DNA of 63,701 bases from the NCBI GenBank assembly GCA_023664735.1, contig JAMPFB010000008.1, forward strand, positions 1-63,701. The letters run 5' to 3'. The notes under the pieces are model-generated. The model saw only the letters and a program-made list of their open reading frames with translations. It did not search any database and was not told where the DNA came from. Positions 27,232 to 36,533 of the stretch are shown piece by piece. Origin of the DNA: Robinsoniella sp. GTDB lineage: Bacteria; Bacillota; Clostridia; Lachnospirales; Lachnospiraceae. The translations under genes and the position numbers were made by a program. Numbering within the stretch: position 1 is the first letter of the stretch; each line of letters opens with the position of its first letter.

Positions 27232-27266
27232 GGCCGGCTTTAGCAATCAAATCTCTAAAGCCGACC
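27232..27266 (-). promoter_or_regulatory. Intra-operon hairpin between binding-protein and ATPase genes
   Basis: GGCCGGCTTTAG (27232-27243) and CTAAAGCCGACC (27255-27266) pair over 12 positions with one G-U type mismatch and an 11-base loop. No U-run follows on the minus strand, so it fits a 3'-end stabiliser or partial terminator that leaves more binding-protein mRNA than transporter mRNA. Confidence 0.6.
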
Positions 27267-27302
27267 TCACTTTCATTTTTTGCTACACAGTTTTACATTC
27301 TC

Positions 27303-28511
27303 TTATTCTAATCCTGTAAATTCAGAAGCATCATAGTATTCAGAATCAATTAAAGCTTCTTTTACGTTATCCTGTGTTACAACAACGATGTCTGTCTGCT
27401 TAGCAGGAACATCCTTTGCTTCATTGTTGTATGTTGTGTCTGTTGCCGGTGTATCACCGTTTAAGATGGAAACTGCCATTGCTACAGAGTCTGCTGCCAA
27501 TGTACGTGTATCTTTAAATACTGTCATGGACTGCTTACCATCAATTACATACTGTACGGAAGCCTTTTCTGCATCCTGACCTGTTACCTTGAAGCTTGTA
27601 ACATCTTTGTCTGTTGCAAATACATCTGCGATAGAACGTGCTGTACCATCGTTAGGACCTAATACAAGAACATCACCCTTCATATCAGCGCCTACTGCTG
27701 TCAAATGAGCTTCTGCTTTGGATTTTGCTACGTTGAAGTCCCAATCTGTTGTAACCTGACCGATAATCTTTCCGATTTCGTCACGGGAAAGCTCTGCTTT
27801 GTCTTTTAAGCCATCTGCTTCAGCAGAGTTAGCTACTACAAATGTGCCATCTGCAATCTTTGGCTGAAGAACGCTCCAAGCGCCTTCAAAGAAGATGAAA
27901 GCATTGTTATCTGTTGCTGCACCTGCATATAAGTAAAGTGGAATTCCAGTTCCTTCCGGTGCGTTGTCGATTAAGTACTGTCCCTGTGCAACACCAACTG
28001 AGAAACTGTCAAATGTTACATAGTAGTCAACTGCTTCTGTTCCTGTAATCAAACGGTCATATGCGATTACGGTAACGCCAGCTTCCTTTGCTGCTTCTAC
28101 TGCTGCTGCTGCTGCGGAACCGTCCTGTGCACAAATGATTAAAACATCAATGCCCTGAGAAATAAGGGTCTCTACGTTTGTCTTTTCAGTTGCGGAAGAA
28201 CCCTGACTAAATAATACCTGATTGGTAAATCCTGCATCGCCTAAGATTGCCTCAAACTGTGCCTGATCCTGTAACCATCTTGGCTCATCCTTTGTAGGAA
28301 GAACGATACCAACCTGTACATCGCCGGATGCCTCTGCTCCGCCTTCGTCATCGGCTTCCACATCATCTGCAGCTGCATCATCTGCATCGTCTGCTGTTAC
28401 ATCATCTGCTGTTGCATCATCTGATGTAGTTGTAGTGTCGCCGCCACATCCGGTAAGCATTGTTGCAACCATCGCTACAGCGAGAAGCATGCTTAATAAT
28501 TTTTTCTTCAT
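27303..28511 (-). CDS. Sugar-binding lipoprotein of the ABC importer (XylF/ChvE-type)
   Basis: The 402-residue product has a lipoprotein signal ending MLTGC (C22), a very acidic Asp/Ala/Thr-rich linker (about 25-66), and a type-I periplasmic-binding domain of the XylF/ChvE class: VGIVLPTKDEPRWLQDQ, LIICAQDGSAAAAAVEAAKEAGVTVIAYDRLI and VLVLGPNDGTARSIADVF. It captures a monosaccharide outside the cell. GGGAGG precedes the ATG. The 171-base gap upstream should hold its own promoter, but no pair with good spacing could be picked out; AT-rich tracts dominate it. Confidence 0.92.
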   Translation of the reverse strand: MKKKLLSMLLAVAMVATMLTGCGGDTTTTSDDATADDVTADDADDAAADDVEADDEGGAEASGDVQVGIVLPTKDEPRWLQDQAQFEAILGDAGFTNQVLFSQGSSATEKTNVETLISQGIDVLIICAQDGSAAAAAVEAAKEAGVTVIAYDRLITGTEAVDYYVTFDSFSVGVAQGQYLIDNAPEGTGIPLYLYAGAATDNNAFIFFEGAWSVLQPKIADGTFVVANSAEADGLKDKAELSRDEIGKIIGQVTTDWDFNVAKSKAEAHLTAVGADMKGDVLVLGPNDGTARSIADVFATDKDVTSFKVTGQDAEKASVQYVIDGKQSMTVFKDTRTLAADSVAMAVSILNGDTPATDTTYNNEAKDVPAKQTDIVVVTQDNVKEALIDSEYYDASEFTGLE

Positions 28512-28682
28512 TAAAAATCCTCCCTTTAAATGAATTTGCAGCTTTTTTGCTACAACAATACTATATCACAAAAAAAACCTTATTTATTTGTCATATTCAG
28601 CAAATTTTTATTGTCATAAAATTTGTTCCAAAACCTGATTAGCATTTTTTTATTCTCTTTTTTCAAATATAACAAGAATGTC

Positions 28683-29726
28683 CTATTGCTTTTCCAGCAG
28701 CTCCGGCCTGTTTAAATAAACATCTTCCGGCAGGTGAAAGCCGCTTTTTATAATCATATCATCCATATTTTCGGCAGTAACTGCAATGGGGTCCAGCTTA
28801 ATGTAAGGAACCTGATATACTCCGTCATCAATAAAATCCTCCGTTTCTATCTGCTTTCCCTGTGCCAGCTCCACTGCTGCCACAGCCGCCTGAACTGCCA
28901 GCTTTTCCACTGGCTTATATACAGTCATGTACTGGGTTCCTTCTACAATTCTCTGACATGCTTCCAAATCTGCATCCTGCGCTACCACACATATATCTCC
29001 CGCCATGCGCTTTTCTGCAAGCGTGCGGACGACCTGTCCTGCCAGATGGTCATTTCCACACATGACAGCCTGCACGTCCCTAATTCGCTCCCCATACTGC
29101 TCCATATATTCGGCGGCACGCTCTGCCCGCCATTCTTCCGTATAATAAATATCAGCAATTTCCATTCCGTTTTGTTCTATTTCCTTACGAAAGCCCCGTT
29201 CTACTAAAGATACGTTATTATCGCTGTTAGGACCGCATACCATAAGCACCTTGTCCCCTGCCTGTAAGCGGCTGCAGACAGCCTGCCCCATCAGCCCGCC
29301 AACAGTCTCATTGTCAAAGGATACATACAAATCCGTTCCCCCGCCAATTGCCAGCCTGTCATAAGAAACAACCTTAATTCCCGCTTCCTTTGCTTTCTTT
29401 ATGGATTTTACCAAGGCGCTGGATTCAATGGGAACCACTACGATTACATCCATCTGCTTTTCAATGAAATACTCCATCTGCGCCACCTGCTCCTCCACGC
29501 TTCCATTGGCATTTTGTATGTTCACCTCTGCACCCAGCTCCAACGCTTTGGAAACAAATACATCCCGATCCCGCTGCCATCTTTCCACCACAAAGGTATC
29601 AAATATCATACCGATACGAATGCTATTCTCTTCTGACTGCTCTTTTAAAGCCTCCGGCGCATTTTCCCTTGAACAGCCTGTAAGCAAAAGCGCCAGTATG
29701 ATAAATAAAGCAACTGCTCTTTTCAC
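28683..29726 (-). CDS. Second sugar-binding lipoprotein, coupled to the response regulator
   Basis: A 347-residue protein with a lipoprotein signal ending LLLTGC (C18) and a type-I binding domain homologous to the transporter's binding protein: IRIGMIFDTFVVERWQRDRD, DVIVVVPIESSALVKSIKKAKEAGIKVVSYDRL, VLMVCGPNSDNNVSLVERG. It starts with GTG, overlapping the regulator stop by 4 bases (GTGA), with AGGAGGGG upstream. Being tied to the regulator rather than the transporter genes suggests a sensing or high-affinity role. It keeps the conserved sugar-site framework, but the ligand cannot be named. Confidence 0.88.
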   Translation of the reverse strand: MKRAVALFIILALLLTGCSRENAPEALKEQSEENSIRIGMIFDTFVVERWQRDRDVFVSKALELGAEVNIQNANGSVEEQVAQMEYFIEKQMDVIVVVPIESSALVKSIKKAKEAGIKVVSYDRLAIGGGTDLYVSFDNETVGGLMGQAVCSRLQAGDKVLMVCGPNSDNNVSLVERGFRKEIEQNGMEIADIYYTEEWRAERAAEYMEQYGERIRDVQAVMCGNDHLAGQVVRTLAEKRMAGDICVVAQDADLEACQRIVEGTQYMTVYKPVEKLAVQAAVAAVELAQGKQIETEDFIDDGVYQVPYIKLDPIAVTAENMDDMIIKSGFHLPEDVYLNRPELLEKQ

Positions 29727-31330
29727 CTTTTCCCCTCCTTATACTCTGTAGGCGTCACCCCTATATTCTTTTTAAAGGAGCGGCTGAAATAATTAGGGTC
29801 TGCATATCCTATCTCCACACATATTTCCTTCATGCTCTTATCCGTACTGTCTAAAAGCTCTTTTGCCCTCTCCATCCGGGCAGCGGTTACATATTCAATA
29901 AAATTCTCCCCAGTCTCTTCCTTAAACAGCTTACTAAAATAATAAGGGCTGATATTTACCTCCCGGCTCACATCATCCAGTGAAATGTCCTTTTGATAAT
30001 GGTTCCGGATATATTCCTTTGCACGTCCCACTATGCTGGTAGAGCTTTTTTCTTTTTTGGTTGCCACATTCCTACATGCTTCCTGAATTTTTGTCAGAAA
30101 CCAAGAACGCAGTTGTTCATAGTCCTTCATTTCTATAACAGTCTGAAGATAATCATGGCGGGATTTAAAATGATACGTCATTCCGCCGCTTTCATAGCTG
30201 ATATGCTCCGCCCATAAAACAAACTCCAATGCCTTTAGCTTAATGTCCATAACGGATTCTGGGTATGTCCCCGTCATCCAGTCAAAAAAATGTCCTGCCT
30301 CCGATACGGCGCCGTTCACGTCACCTTCCTCCGTTTTTTCAAACAGCGCCTTTTCCGTCTCTACGGGATAGTCTTCTTCATAATCGCAGCCGATGGGAAG
30401 ATCTCTCACATGGGCTATGGAACCTGTGGACAAACGAAGGGAATTCATCGCCTCCATATAAGAGATTTCCGCCTCCCCAAGCTTCTGCACCGAACCGATT
30501 CCCACCCTGAACTGTGCGTCCAGACGGGACTTCAGCTTTCTGACCATCCTTCTTGCCTGTTCGATTACCTCAATCCGCTCCCCGTATTCCTCTGCACCGT
30601 CTAAAGCCCCTTCCTCACAGGGAACAAGAATGATTACCATATTTGCCATCATTGCACCTGCCACACAGGAAAAATGTTCCTTTATGATTTCCCGCATTTC
30701 CTTATAATAGGGCTGTACCCGCACGCTTGCCCCTACGGTATTTGTCAAATGCCCTCCCACCTGAGAGTCTCCACATTCAATTACCATCATATAGCACATG
30801 TTCGTTTCAATTCCTAAAAGCCGTTTGAAATTTTCCGTATCATCCGCATAATTTTCCTGAAACAATACCGAATAAATCAAACCGCTTTCTATAACAGGGA
30901 CTACAGTTTCCAATTTTTCCTGTATCATCAAATCCCTGCTTCTTTTTTCCCGCTCCCCGTCTACCTTCTTCATTGCTTTTTGAAGGATTTCCACAATTTC
31001 TTTTTGGTCGATAGGTTTATTTAAATAATCCAAGGCTCCAATATTTAATGCCTCTCTTGCATAATCAAACTTATCGTAAGCGCTTATGACTATAAAAATC
31101 ATGTTTGGATTGCTCTTCCGGATTTCCTTCATAGCCTCAATCCCATTAATCCCCGGCATCTGAATATCCATAAAAGCAATATCCGGATGCATTGTATCTG
31201 CCAGCTCAATAACGCTCCTTCCTGTCTTTGCCGATTCAATAATGCAGGCGTCGCCAAAATTCCTGTTAATAATAAAGGTGAGGGCATCGATTACGATTCC
31301 TTCATCGTCCCCTATCATAATTTTATACAT
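29723..31330 (-). CDS. YesN-type response regulator, AraC-family output
   Basis: The 535-residue protein has an N-terminal receiver domain (phospho-acceptor D55 in IAFMDIQMPG, plus D8/D9 and the KPID lysine). A long middle region follows (about 120-415), and then a C-terminal AraC-type double helix-turn-helix (YIRNHYQKDISLDDVSREVNISPYYFSKLFKEETG, EICVEIGYADPNYFSRSFKK). It is the DNA-binding partner of the adjacent kinase and probably activates the sugar importer genes downstream. AAGGAG precedes the ATG, which lies 1 base after the kinase stop. Confidence 0.93.
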   Translation of the reverse strand: MYKIMIGDDEGIVIDALTFIINRNFGDACIIESAKTGRSVIELADTMHPDIAFMDIQMPGINGIEAMKEIRKSNPNMIFIVISAYDKFDYAREALNIGALDYLNKPIDQKEIVEILQKAMKKVDGEREKRSRDLMIQEKLETVVPVIESGLIYSVLFQENYADDTENFKRLLGIETNMCYMMVIECGDSQVGGHLTNTVGASVRVQPYYKEMREIIKEHFSCVAGAMMANMVIILVPCEEGALDGAEEYGERIEVIEQARRMVRKLKSRLDAQFRVGIGSVQKLGEAEISYMEAMNSLRLSTGSIAHVRDLPIGCDYEEDYPVETEKALFEKTEEGDVNGAVSEAGHFFDWMTGTYPESVMDIKLKALEFVLWAEHISYESGGMTYHFKSRHDYLQTVIEMKDYEQLRSWFLTKIQEACRNVATKKEKSSTSIVGRAKEYIRNHYQKDISLDDVSREVNISPYYFSKLFKEETGENFIEYVTAARMERAKELLDSTDKSMKEICVEIGYADPNYFSRSFKKNIGVTPTEYKEGKR

Positions 31331-31331
31331 G

Positions 31332-32834
31332 TTAAATCTCCTTTTCTTTGCAGGGAATAAAAATTGCTACCTCTGTTCCCATATTCTTTCCCGGACTGGT
31401 AATTTTCATGACCTCCTCCACCCCGAAAAACAGCCGAAGCCTTCCCATCACATTATCAAGACCGATTCCATTGGAGTTCTGCTCCAAATCCGCTTCCCCA
31501 AGATGGCTGTTCATAATGCTTCTGATTTTTTCTTCACTCATTCCGATTCCATTGTCACGTATGCTGATGCATATGCGGTTTTCTTCTTTATATACGGACA
31601 ACTCTATACAGCCTTCCCATTCAATATTCCGTATGCCGTAATTGACACAGTTTTCCACCACAGGCTGCAAAATCATGCTGGGCACCTGTACATAAGTCAG
31701 GCCTTCATCCACATTCTTTTTAAAATGGATTTCTCCGGAAAAGCGCACGTTCAATATATATACATAATTGTCCACCAGTTCAATTTCCTGTTTTAAGGTA
31801 ACGCTCTCCCTGCTTTCCTTAATGTTATACCGGAAAAAATCCGCAACATTTTGGATATACCGATAGGTATTTTCCGCCTCCTCCATCATGGCAAGCTGCG
31901 CTCCTGCATTTAAGGTATTGAACAGGAAATGAGGATTAATCTGAGCCTGAAGATATTTTAACTGGGCATCCTTTAAATGGGCTTCCATCATCAATTCTTT
32001 TTCCTTCATGGCGCTTTCTAGCTCCATGCTTTTTTTCAACCGTTCAATATATTCCTGAATGCTCAAGACCATCTGGTTAAATGCCCTTGTTACCACGCCT
32101 ACCTCGTCCCGGCTTTCCGTCTCTGCAGGCTCAATATCCAGATTTCCTTCCGCCACCTGATTTGCTGCTTCTGCCAGATGCTTCAAGGGTCTTGTAATTC
32201 CCTGCGTAAGAAGGATGGTAAGCGCCACATTTAAAAGGGCAACCATGCTCAGGATTGCCATATTGAAAACCTCCATATATTTTAAAGATTTCAAAAGGGC
32301 AGAATAATTCTCTGAATTATTTTGGAACTGTTTATTGTTCAGGCTGTAAATATAAGTATTGATACAGGAATAGAGCTGGCTTGCCTTCTCATACAACACC
32401 TTATACTTTTCCACATTTCTTCCCCGCTTTGCCTCAATAATGCTTTCCGTAAGCTCCAGATAACTTTCAGACATTCTCCTGATATTTTTTTCCATAATCA
32501 TGTTCTCGTTTCCAACCACGGCATCATTCAAGTCCTGAATCATCACCCCATAGTCTTCCTCGCTGCGGAAATACTGCTCCATGGAATCAGAGCTTTTACT
32601 GTTTAAATATTCCGCCATATTTACCTGAACCTGATTCAGCCCATTTTGCAGGTTGTTAAAATCCACATTGCTTATATAAACTGTATCAATCCGGTTCATC
32701 ATCCGGTTAAAGCTCCTATACATATACATATTGACAGTAAAAATGATGGCAGTCGTAGTAAAAAATACCAGAATAAGCTTTGTCTGTATGCTTATGTACC
32801 TTTCCTTCTTATGTCCGGCTTTATTTTGCAACAT
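31332..32834 (-). CDS. LytS/YesM-type sensor histidine kinase
   Basis: A 500-residue membrane kinase: TM1 about 18-39, an extracytoplasmic all-helical region 40-188, TM2 about 189-210, HAMP about 211-263, then a His_kinase/HATPase_c module with QINPHFLFNTLN (H302), RDNGIGM and GIGLDNVMGRL. The outside part has no sugar-binding fold, so the ligand is probably presented by the membrane-anchored binding protein encoded just upstream, whose gene overlaps this one by 14 bases. It would phosphorylate the YesN-type regulator. The ATG abuts a GAAGG, so the start is tentative. Confidence 0.9.
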   Translation of the reverse strand: MLQNKAGHKKERYISIQTKLILVFFTTTAIIFTVNMYMYRSFNRMMNRIDTVYISNVDFNNLQNGLNQVQVNMAEYLNSKSSDSMEQYFRSEEDYGVMIQDLNDAVVGNENMIMEKNIRRMSESYLELTESIIEAKRGRNVEKYKVLYEKASQLYSCINTYIYSLNNKQFQNNSENYSALLKSLKYMEVFNMAILSMVALLNVALTILLTQGITRPLKHLAEAANQVAEGNLDIEPAETESRDEVGVVTRAFNQMVLSIQEYIERLKKSMELESAMKEKELMMEAHLKDAQLKYLQAQINPHFLFNTLNAGAQLAMMEEAENTYRYIQNVADFFRYNIKESRESVTLKQEIELVDNYVYILNVRFSGEIHFKKNVDEGLTYVQVPSMILQPVVENCVNYGIRNIEWEGCIELSVYKEENRICISIRDNGIGMSEEKIRSIMNSHLGEADLEQNSNGIGLDNVMGRLRLFFGVEEVMKITSPGKNMGTEVAIFIPCKEKEI

Positions 32835-33855
32835 CCTTCATATGCTCCCTTACATTGTCTGCCGTAACAGCATCCACATCCATTACTATATAATCATTTA
32901 CATAACCAGTTTCTATATATTCATTCAGGCTGTCCACACTGTTTCTTCCCATCTGTCTGGAATCCACTACTATGGTGGAAGATAACACATTTCTCTGTAT
33001 GGCATTCCCTATTGCATCGGTAATATGGTAGCCTATAATATCCACTTTTCCTACCAGATTATAATCCACTACAGCCTGACATGCGCTAATAGTCCCCTGA
33101 GCATCCAGACACACGATAATATCCGGCTGATTATCTGTATCCATAAAAATATCCCGTATGACCTCTTCCAGCCCAAAGGCGCTGTTATCATTTACATTCA
33201 TAGTCTCTATATCGAGTGTTAAATGGTTTCCCTCATTCGTAATGGTTTCATTAATACCTGAAAGAATCATATTCTTACTGTTGTCGTCCAAGTCATCATT
33301 CATAATGATGAGCGCTTTCTTTGTTTCCTTTGTGGAAATCCTTATAATCTGCCTTCCATATTCGCTTCCCAGATTATAGCTTGCAATTCCAATAAAGCTC
33401 TGCCTTTTGCTGCCATAGCTGTCCGTCATGACTGTAACTACCGGAATCTGATTTTCCACTGCCTCGTCAATCAGCTCCAGCGTTTCCATGCTTTCATCCG
33501 CTTCCAGCACAATGCCGTCCACCTTTGCTGCTATTGCATTTTGCAGCCGCTCCTTCTTGGAATATTTTACTGCTGCACTACTTCCAAACCACTCCAGATA
33601 CACATTTGTTTCCTCTCCCCGTTCCTTTGCTCCCTGATATACTTCCTCCCAGAAATCATTTTCCATATTATCCGCAATAAATGCATAATGCCTTACATAA
33701 TGGGTATATTCCTGCTGTTCTATGTCCCCTGCTATGGCTGAGCGCATCTTAAAGTATAACATGCATGCCACCATAAACGCCGCCAGAACTGCCAGAAACA
33801 AAGCCGCCTTTATAAGAGCCGCTGTATTTGCTTTTCCACCTGCCTGTGCCTTCAC
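32821..33855 (-). CDS. Membrane-anchored sugar-sensing binding protein (XylFII-like)
   Basis: The 344-residue product has an uncleaved-looking N-terminal helix (about 14-35, no good lipobox) and then a type-I periplasmic-binding domain: DNMENDFWEEVYQGAKERG, AIAAKVDGIVLEADES, IPVVTVMTDSYGSKRQSFIGIASYN and IIVCLDAQGTISACQAVVD. Order and anchoring match XylFII, which in Clostridium beijerinckii docks on LytS to sense extracellular xylose. Here it overlaps the kinase gene by 14 bases. It starts with GTG behind GGGGAAAG. It begins 19 bases after a glycan gene with no obvious promoter gap. The ligand is inferred only as a sugar. Confidence 0.85.
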   Translation of the reverse strand: MKAQAGGKANTAALIKAALFLAVLAAFMVACMLYFKMRSAIAGDIEQQEYTHYVRHYAFIADNMENDFWEEVYQGAKERGEETNVYLEWFGSSAAVKYSKKERLQNAIAAKVDGIVLEADESMETLELIDEAVENQIPVVTVMTDSYGSKRQSFIGIASYNLGSEYGRQIIRISTKETKKALIIMNDDLDDNSKNMILSGINETITNEGNHLTLDIETMNVNDNSAFGLEEVIRDIFMDTDNQPDIIVCLDAQGTISACQAVVDYNLVGKVDIIGYHITDAIGNAIQRNVLSSTIVVDSRQMGRNSVDSLNEYIETGYVNDYIVMDVDAVTADNVREHMKDVAK

Positions 33856-33874
33856 CTGTCTTTCCCCGCCTTTT

Positions 33875-35446
33875 CTATTTTATCATAACTGCCGCATAAT
33901 GCTCGCTTTCTTCCACTAATTCCATTTCATATCCGGCTTCCCTGACTGCTTCTGCCATACTGTGGTATTGTTCTTTGCTCAGGAAACAAAGAACCTGTTT
34001 TTCTTCCGCCTGCTGCTCCGCCATTTGCAACAGCGTCCGCTTAATTCCCGCTGCTCCCTCTTCCTGATTGCTACAGCGATAATCCCCATATGCCTCTGCC
34101 ACAAATACGTCCTGCTGGTTCCAGACTGCCTGTTCCTCCTCATATAGCACGAAAGCCCTCGCTTCTTTAATCTCTTCTGCCGCATTTTTGACAAGCTGCT
34201 GAAATTCCAGCGCTGATTGCTGGTTATTTATTTTTTCATTTATCTGCACATACACATCCTTGGAAAAATAACCAATTCCCACTACGACAAAAATTGCCGC
34301 CATCCCTCGGATAAATCCGCTAATCTGCTTTTCTTTTACAAGCCGCCCTGCTATAATGCCTGCCGCCATAAACAAAGGAATGAACACCGGGTACATATAC
34401 CATAAAAGCTTTGTCCTTACGGCTGAAAATGCCAGAAAGGGAATAAAGAGCCAAAGCAGATAGCCTGCTATTTTTTTATAATTCTCCTTTGTGAACAGCC
34501 TGTTATAATAAACAGCTCCCACAAGACAAATCATGACCGCAAGACCATATACCGTTCCCTTGCTTGCCATGGTAGGGAAGTTATCCCCTGCTAATCCAAG
34601 ATAATATTCCAAATAATAAGTAAAGCTTCCTTCCACGCTGCCAAATCCCTCGCCGGAACGCCCCAGCACATCTGTAAGCAGCATCTGTTTAAAAAAAGCC
34701 GTTCCGTCCGTAAAAAGTCTGGGAATTGCCCATATTCCTATAGGTATGCCAAAAGAGGCAATAAACAGGCCCCATGTTTTTACGGATATCTTTTTCAATT
34801 CTCCTGTCAGTAGCAGAAATAAGCCGCCCACAGCTACGATTGCTCCTGCATGAAAGCTTTTGGTGAGAAAAGCCAGCGCAAAGAAAAGGCCGCAGGCATA
34901 CAAATATTTCTGATTTTTTTCAATTTGAAGCATAGACAGCATGGCAAGGGTAAACAATAGCACATACAGACTGTCCGCATCTCCTGCCCTGACCATATGA
35001 GCCAGAAAGGGAGTGGTATTGGCGGCAAGAAAGCCAAGGGTAAATAGTGCTTCCACCCTTCCGTATGTTTTTTTCACGAAGCAGCCTACTATGACAGATA
35101 AAAGCACATAGCAGAGGGCAGAATATATGCGCAGGGCAAATACATTGGCGCCAAGGATTCCAAAGGAAACCATAATGCACCACATACTAAGGGGAGGCTT
35201 TAAATTGTAATAATCCGTTTCATACAGATAGGTGCTCTTTATCAGGCTTCCCTCCTTATACATTTCATAGGCATTGACCCCATGCCTTGCCTCGTCCCAT
35301 GGATCCACATATTTGGCATCCAGCTTATAAAAGGATAAAAAGCAAATTAGCCCTATAAGCAGGATAAATCCTATAAAATAGCCTATATCCAGTTGTCTTT
35401 TTGTCAGTTGCTTTTCATTCCATCTTTCCTTGTTTTCTTTTCCCAT
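33875..35446 (-). CDS. GT39/ArnT-like membrane glycosyltransferase
   Basis: A 523-residue polytopic GT-C enzyme. The first outside loop has VDPWDEARHGVNAYEM (D51/E52, the acidic pair typical of ArnT/GT39), and NLKPPLSMW follows at about 81-89. About eleven helices and a soluble C-terminal part (from about 400) are seen. It would use a polyprenyl-phosphate sugar outside the membrane. I chose the ATG at 35446, preceded by AGGAAAG; longer in-frame starts (35473, 35467 or a TTG at 35530) lack a site or run into the upstream gene. It is the last glycan gene before the sensing block. Confidence 0.8.
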   Translation of the reverse strand: MGKENKERWNEKQLTKRQLDIGYFIGFILLIGLICFLSFYKLDAKYVDPWDEARHGVNAYEMYKEGSLIKSTYLYETDYYNLKPPLSMWCIMVSFGILGANVFALRIYSALCYVLLSVIVGCFVKKTYGRVEALFTLGFLAANTTPFLAHMVRAGDADSLYVLLFTLAMLSMLQIEKNQKYLYACGLFFALAFLTKSFHAGAIVAVGGLFLLLTGELKKISVKTWGLFIASFGIPIGIWAIPRLFTDGTAFFKQMLLTDVLGRSGEGFGSVEGSFTYYLEYYLGLAGDNFPTMASKGTVYGLAVMICLVGAVYYNRLFTKENYKKIAGYLLWLFIPFLAFSAVRTKLLWYMYPVFIPLFMAAGIIAGRLVKEKQISGFIRGMAAIFVVVGIGYFSKDVYVQINEKINNQQSALEFQQLVKNAAEEIKEARAFVLYEEEQAVWNQQDVFVAEAYGDYRCSNQEEGAAGIKRTLLQMAEQQAEEKQVLCFLSKEQYHSMAEAVREAGYEMELVEESEHYAAVMIK

Positions 35447-35492
35447 ATTCTTTCCTATCCCTGCCATTTCCATAAGCTTTAGCAGCAGCCGG

Positions 35493-36521
35493 TTACCGGA
35501 AGTAAATCCGAACTGCCATAAAAATGGCAAAATACATATGATGCTTCATAAAAAACAAAAACAGCTTTTCTGCCATGGATAACCGGGGCATTTCATAACT
35601 TTTCATTGCCTCCATAACCTCTTTGTCCATACAGATTTTTTTCATGTCTGCCCTGTGTTCCCTATAGGGGGCATTTTTCTTTTTATAAATTCCCCCTTTT
35701 ATATGAAGCACAGTAAGACATAAAAAATCATTGACAATCTGGGGTTTTAAATCATAGGCTGCCTTTGCATCGGAAATCCGGCAAAGGTTTTCCTTCATAA
35801 GCTTTATCTTATCCATATAATGTTCATCATACTTCATAGTCATGGAAGCATCATTCATGTAGTAATAGTAAGGGTAAAAATCCTTTACAATCACTACCTT
35901 TTCTGCATCTAAAAACATACAGAGGGAAAACTGATAATCCTCCCCGATAGATACCCGGTCATCGCACATGGAAAGATTTTTCACTACCAGTTCTCTTTTC
36001 ACGATTTTGGTAACCCGGTTCGGCATAAGATGCCGCCCCATAAAGCTGCCGTCATTAATCAGCACAGGAAACACATGCTCCCTTAAGGTGTCCACCGTGA
36101 AAACCTGCTCTGGAAATTCCATCTGCTCTACCCACTCCTTATGGCTGCCGGATTCATAAACATGCTTTAGGCCGCAGCAGGCAATATCCGCATTTTCCGC
36201 TTCCGCTTCCTGAAAGAGACGTGCAAACATATCCGGCTCGATAAAATCATCACTGTCCACATACCCGATATAGTTACCTGTTGCTAACCTGCTTCCAGCC
36301 TTCCATGCGGAGGTCAGCCCTCCGTTTTCCTTATGCAGTACCTTTACATTTTCATATTGCTTCCCGTATTCATCACACATGGCAACAGAACCGTCGCTGC
36401 CTCCATCATCCACTAAAATAATTTCGATTTCCTTTAATGTCTGGGCAAGAACGCTGTCCATACACCTTGCCAGATATTTTTCCATATTGTATACGGGAAT
36501 GACTATACTTACTTTAACCAT
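35493..36521 (-). CDS. GT2 family glycosyltransferase (tandem copy 3)
   Basis: A 342-residue GT-A enzyme: VSIVIPVYNMEKYLARC, ILVDDGGSDGS and YVDSDDF. The C-terminal half (about 230-342) is alpha-helical and typical of capsule/teichoic-type GT2 transferases of Firmicutes. It is the last of three consecutive GT2 genes with clearly related N-terminal domains but divergent C-terminal halves, consistent with duplication and change of acceptor. AAAAGGAAAAG precedes the ATG. Donor unknown. Confidence 0.85.
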   Translation of the reverse strand: MVKVSIVIPVYNMEKYLARCMDSVLAQTLKEIEIILVDDGGSDGSVAMCDEYGKQYENVKVLHKENGGLTSAWKAGSRLATGNYIGYVDSDDFIEPDMFARLFQEAEAENADIACCGLKHVYESGSHKEWVEQMEFPEQVFTVDTLREHVFPVLINDGSFMGRHLMPNRVTKIVKRELVVKNLSMCDDRVSIGEDYQFSLCMFLDAEKVVIVKDFYPYYYYMNDASMTMKYDEHYMDKIKLMKENLCRISDAKAAYDLKPQIVNDFLCLTVLHIKGGIYKKKNAPYREHRADMKKICMDKEVMEAMKSYEMPRLSMAEKLFLFFMKHHMYFAIFMAVRIYFR

Positions 36522-36533
36522 GACTTTTCCTTT

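Noticed and set aside
32821..33855. Lipoprotein signal on the XylFII-like protein
   Set aside because: The MVAC near residue 31 lacks the proper residue at -3 and sits within a long hydrophobic helix, so a membrane anchor is the better reading.
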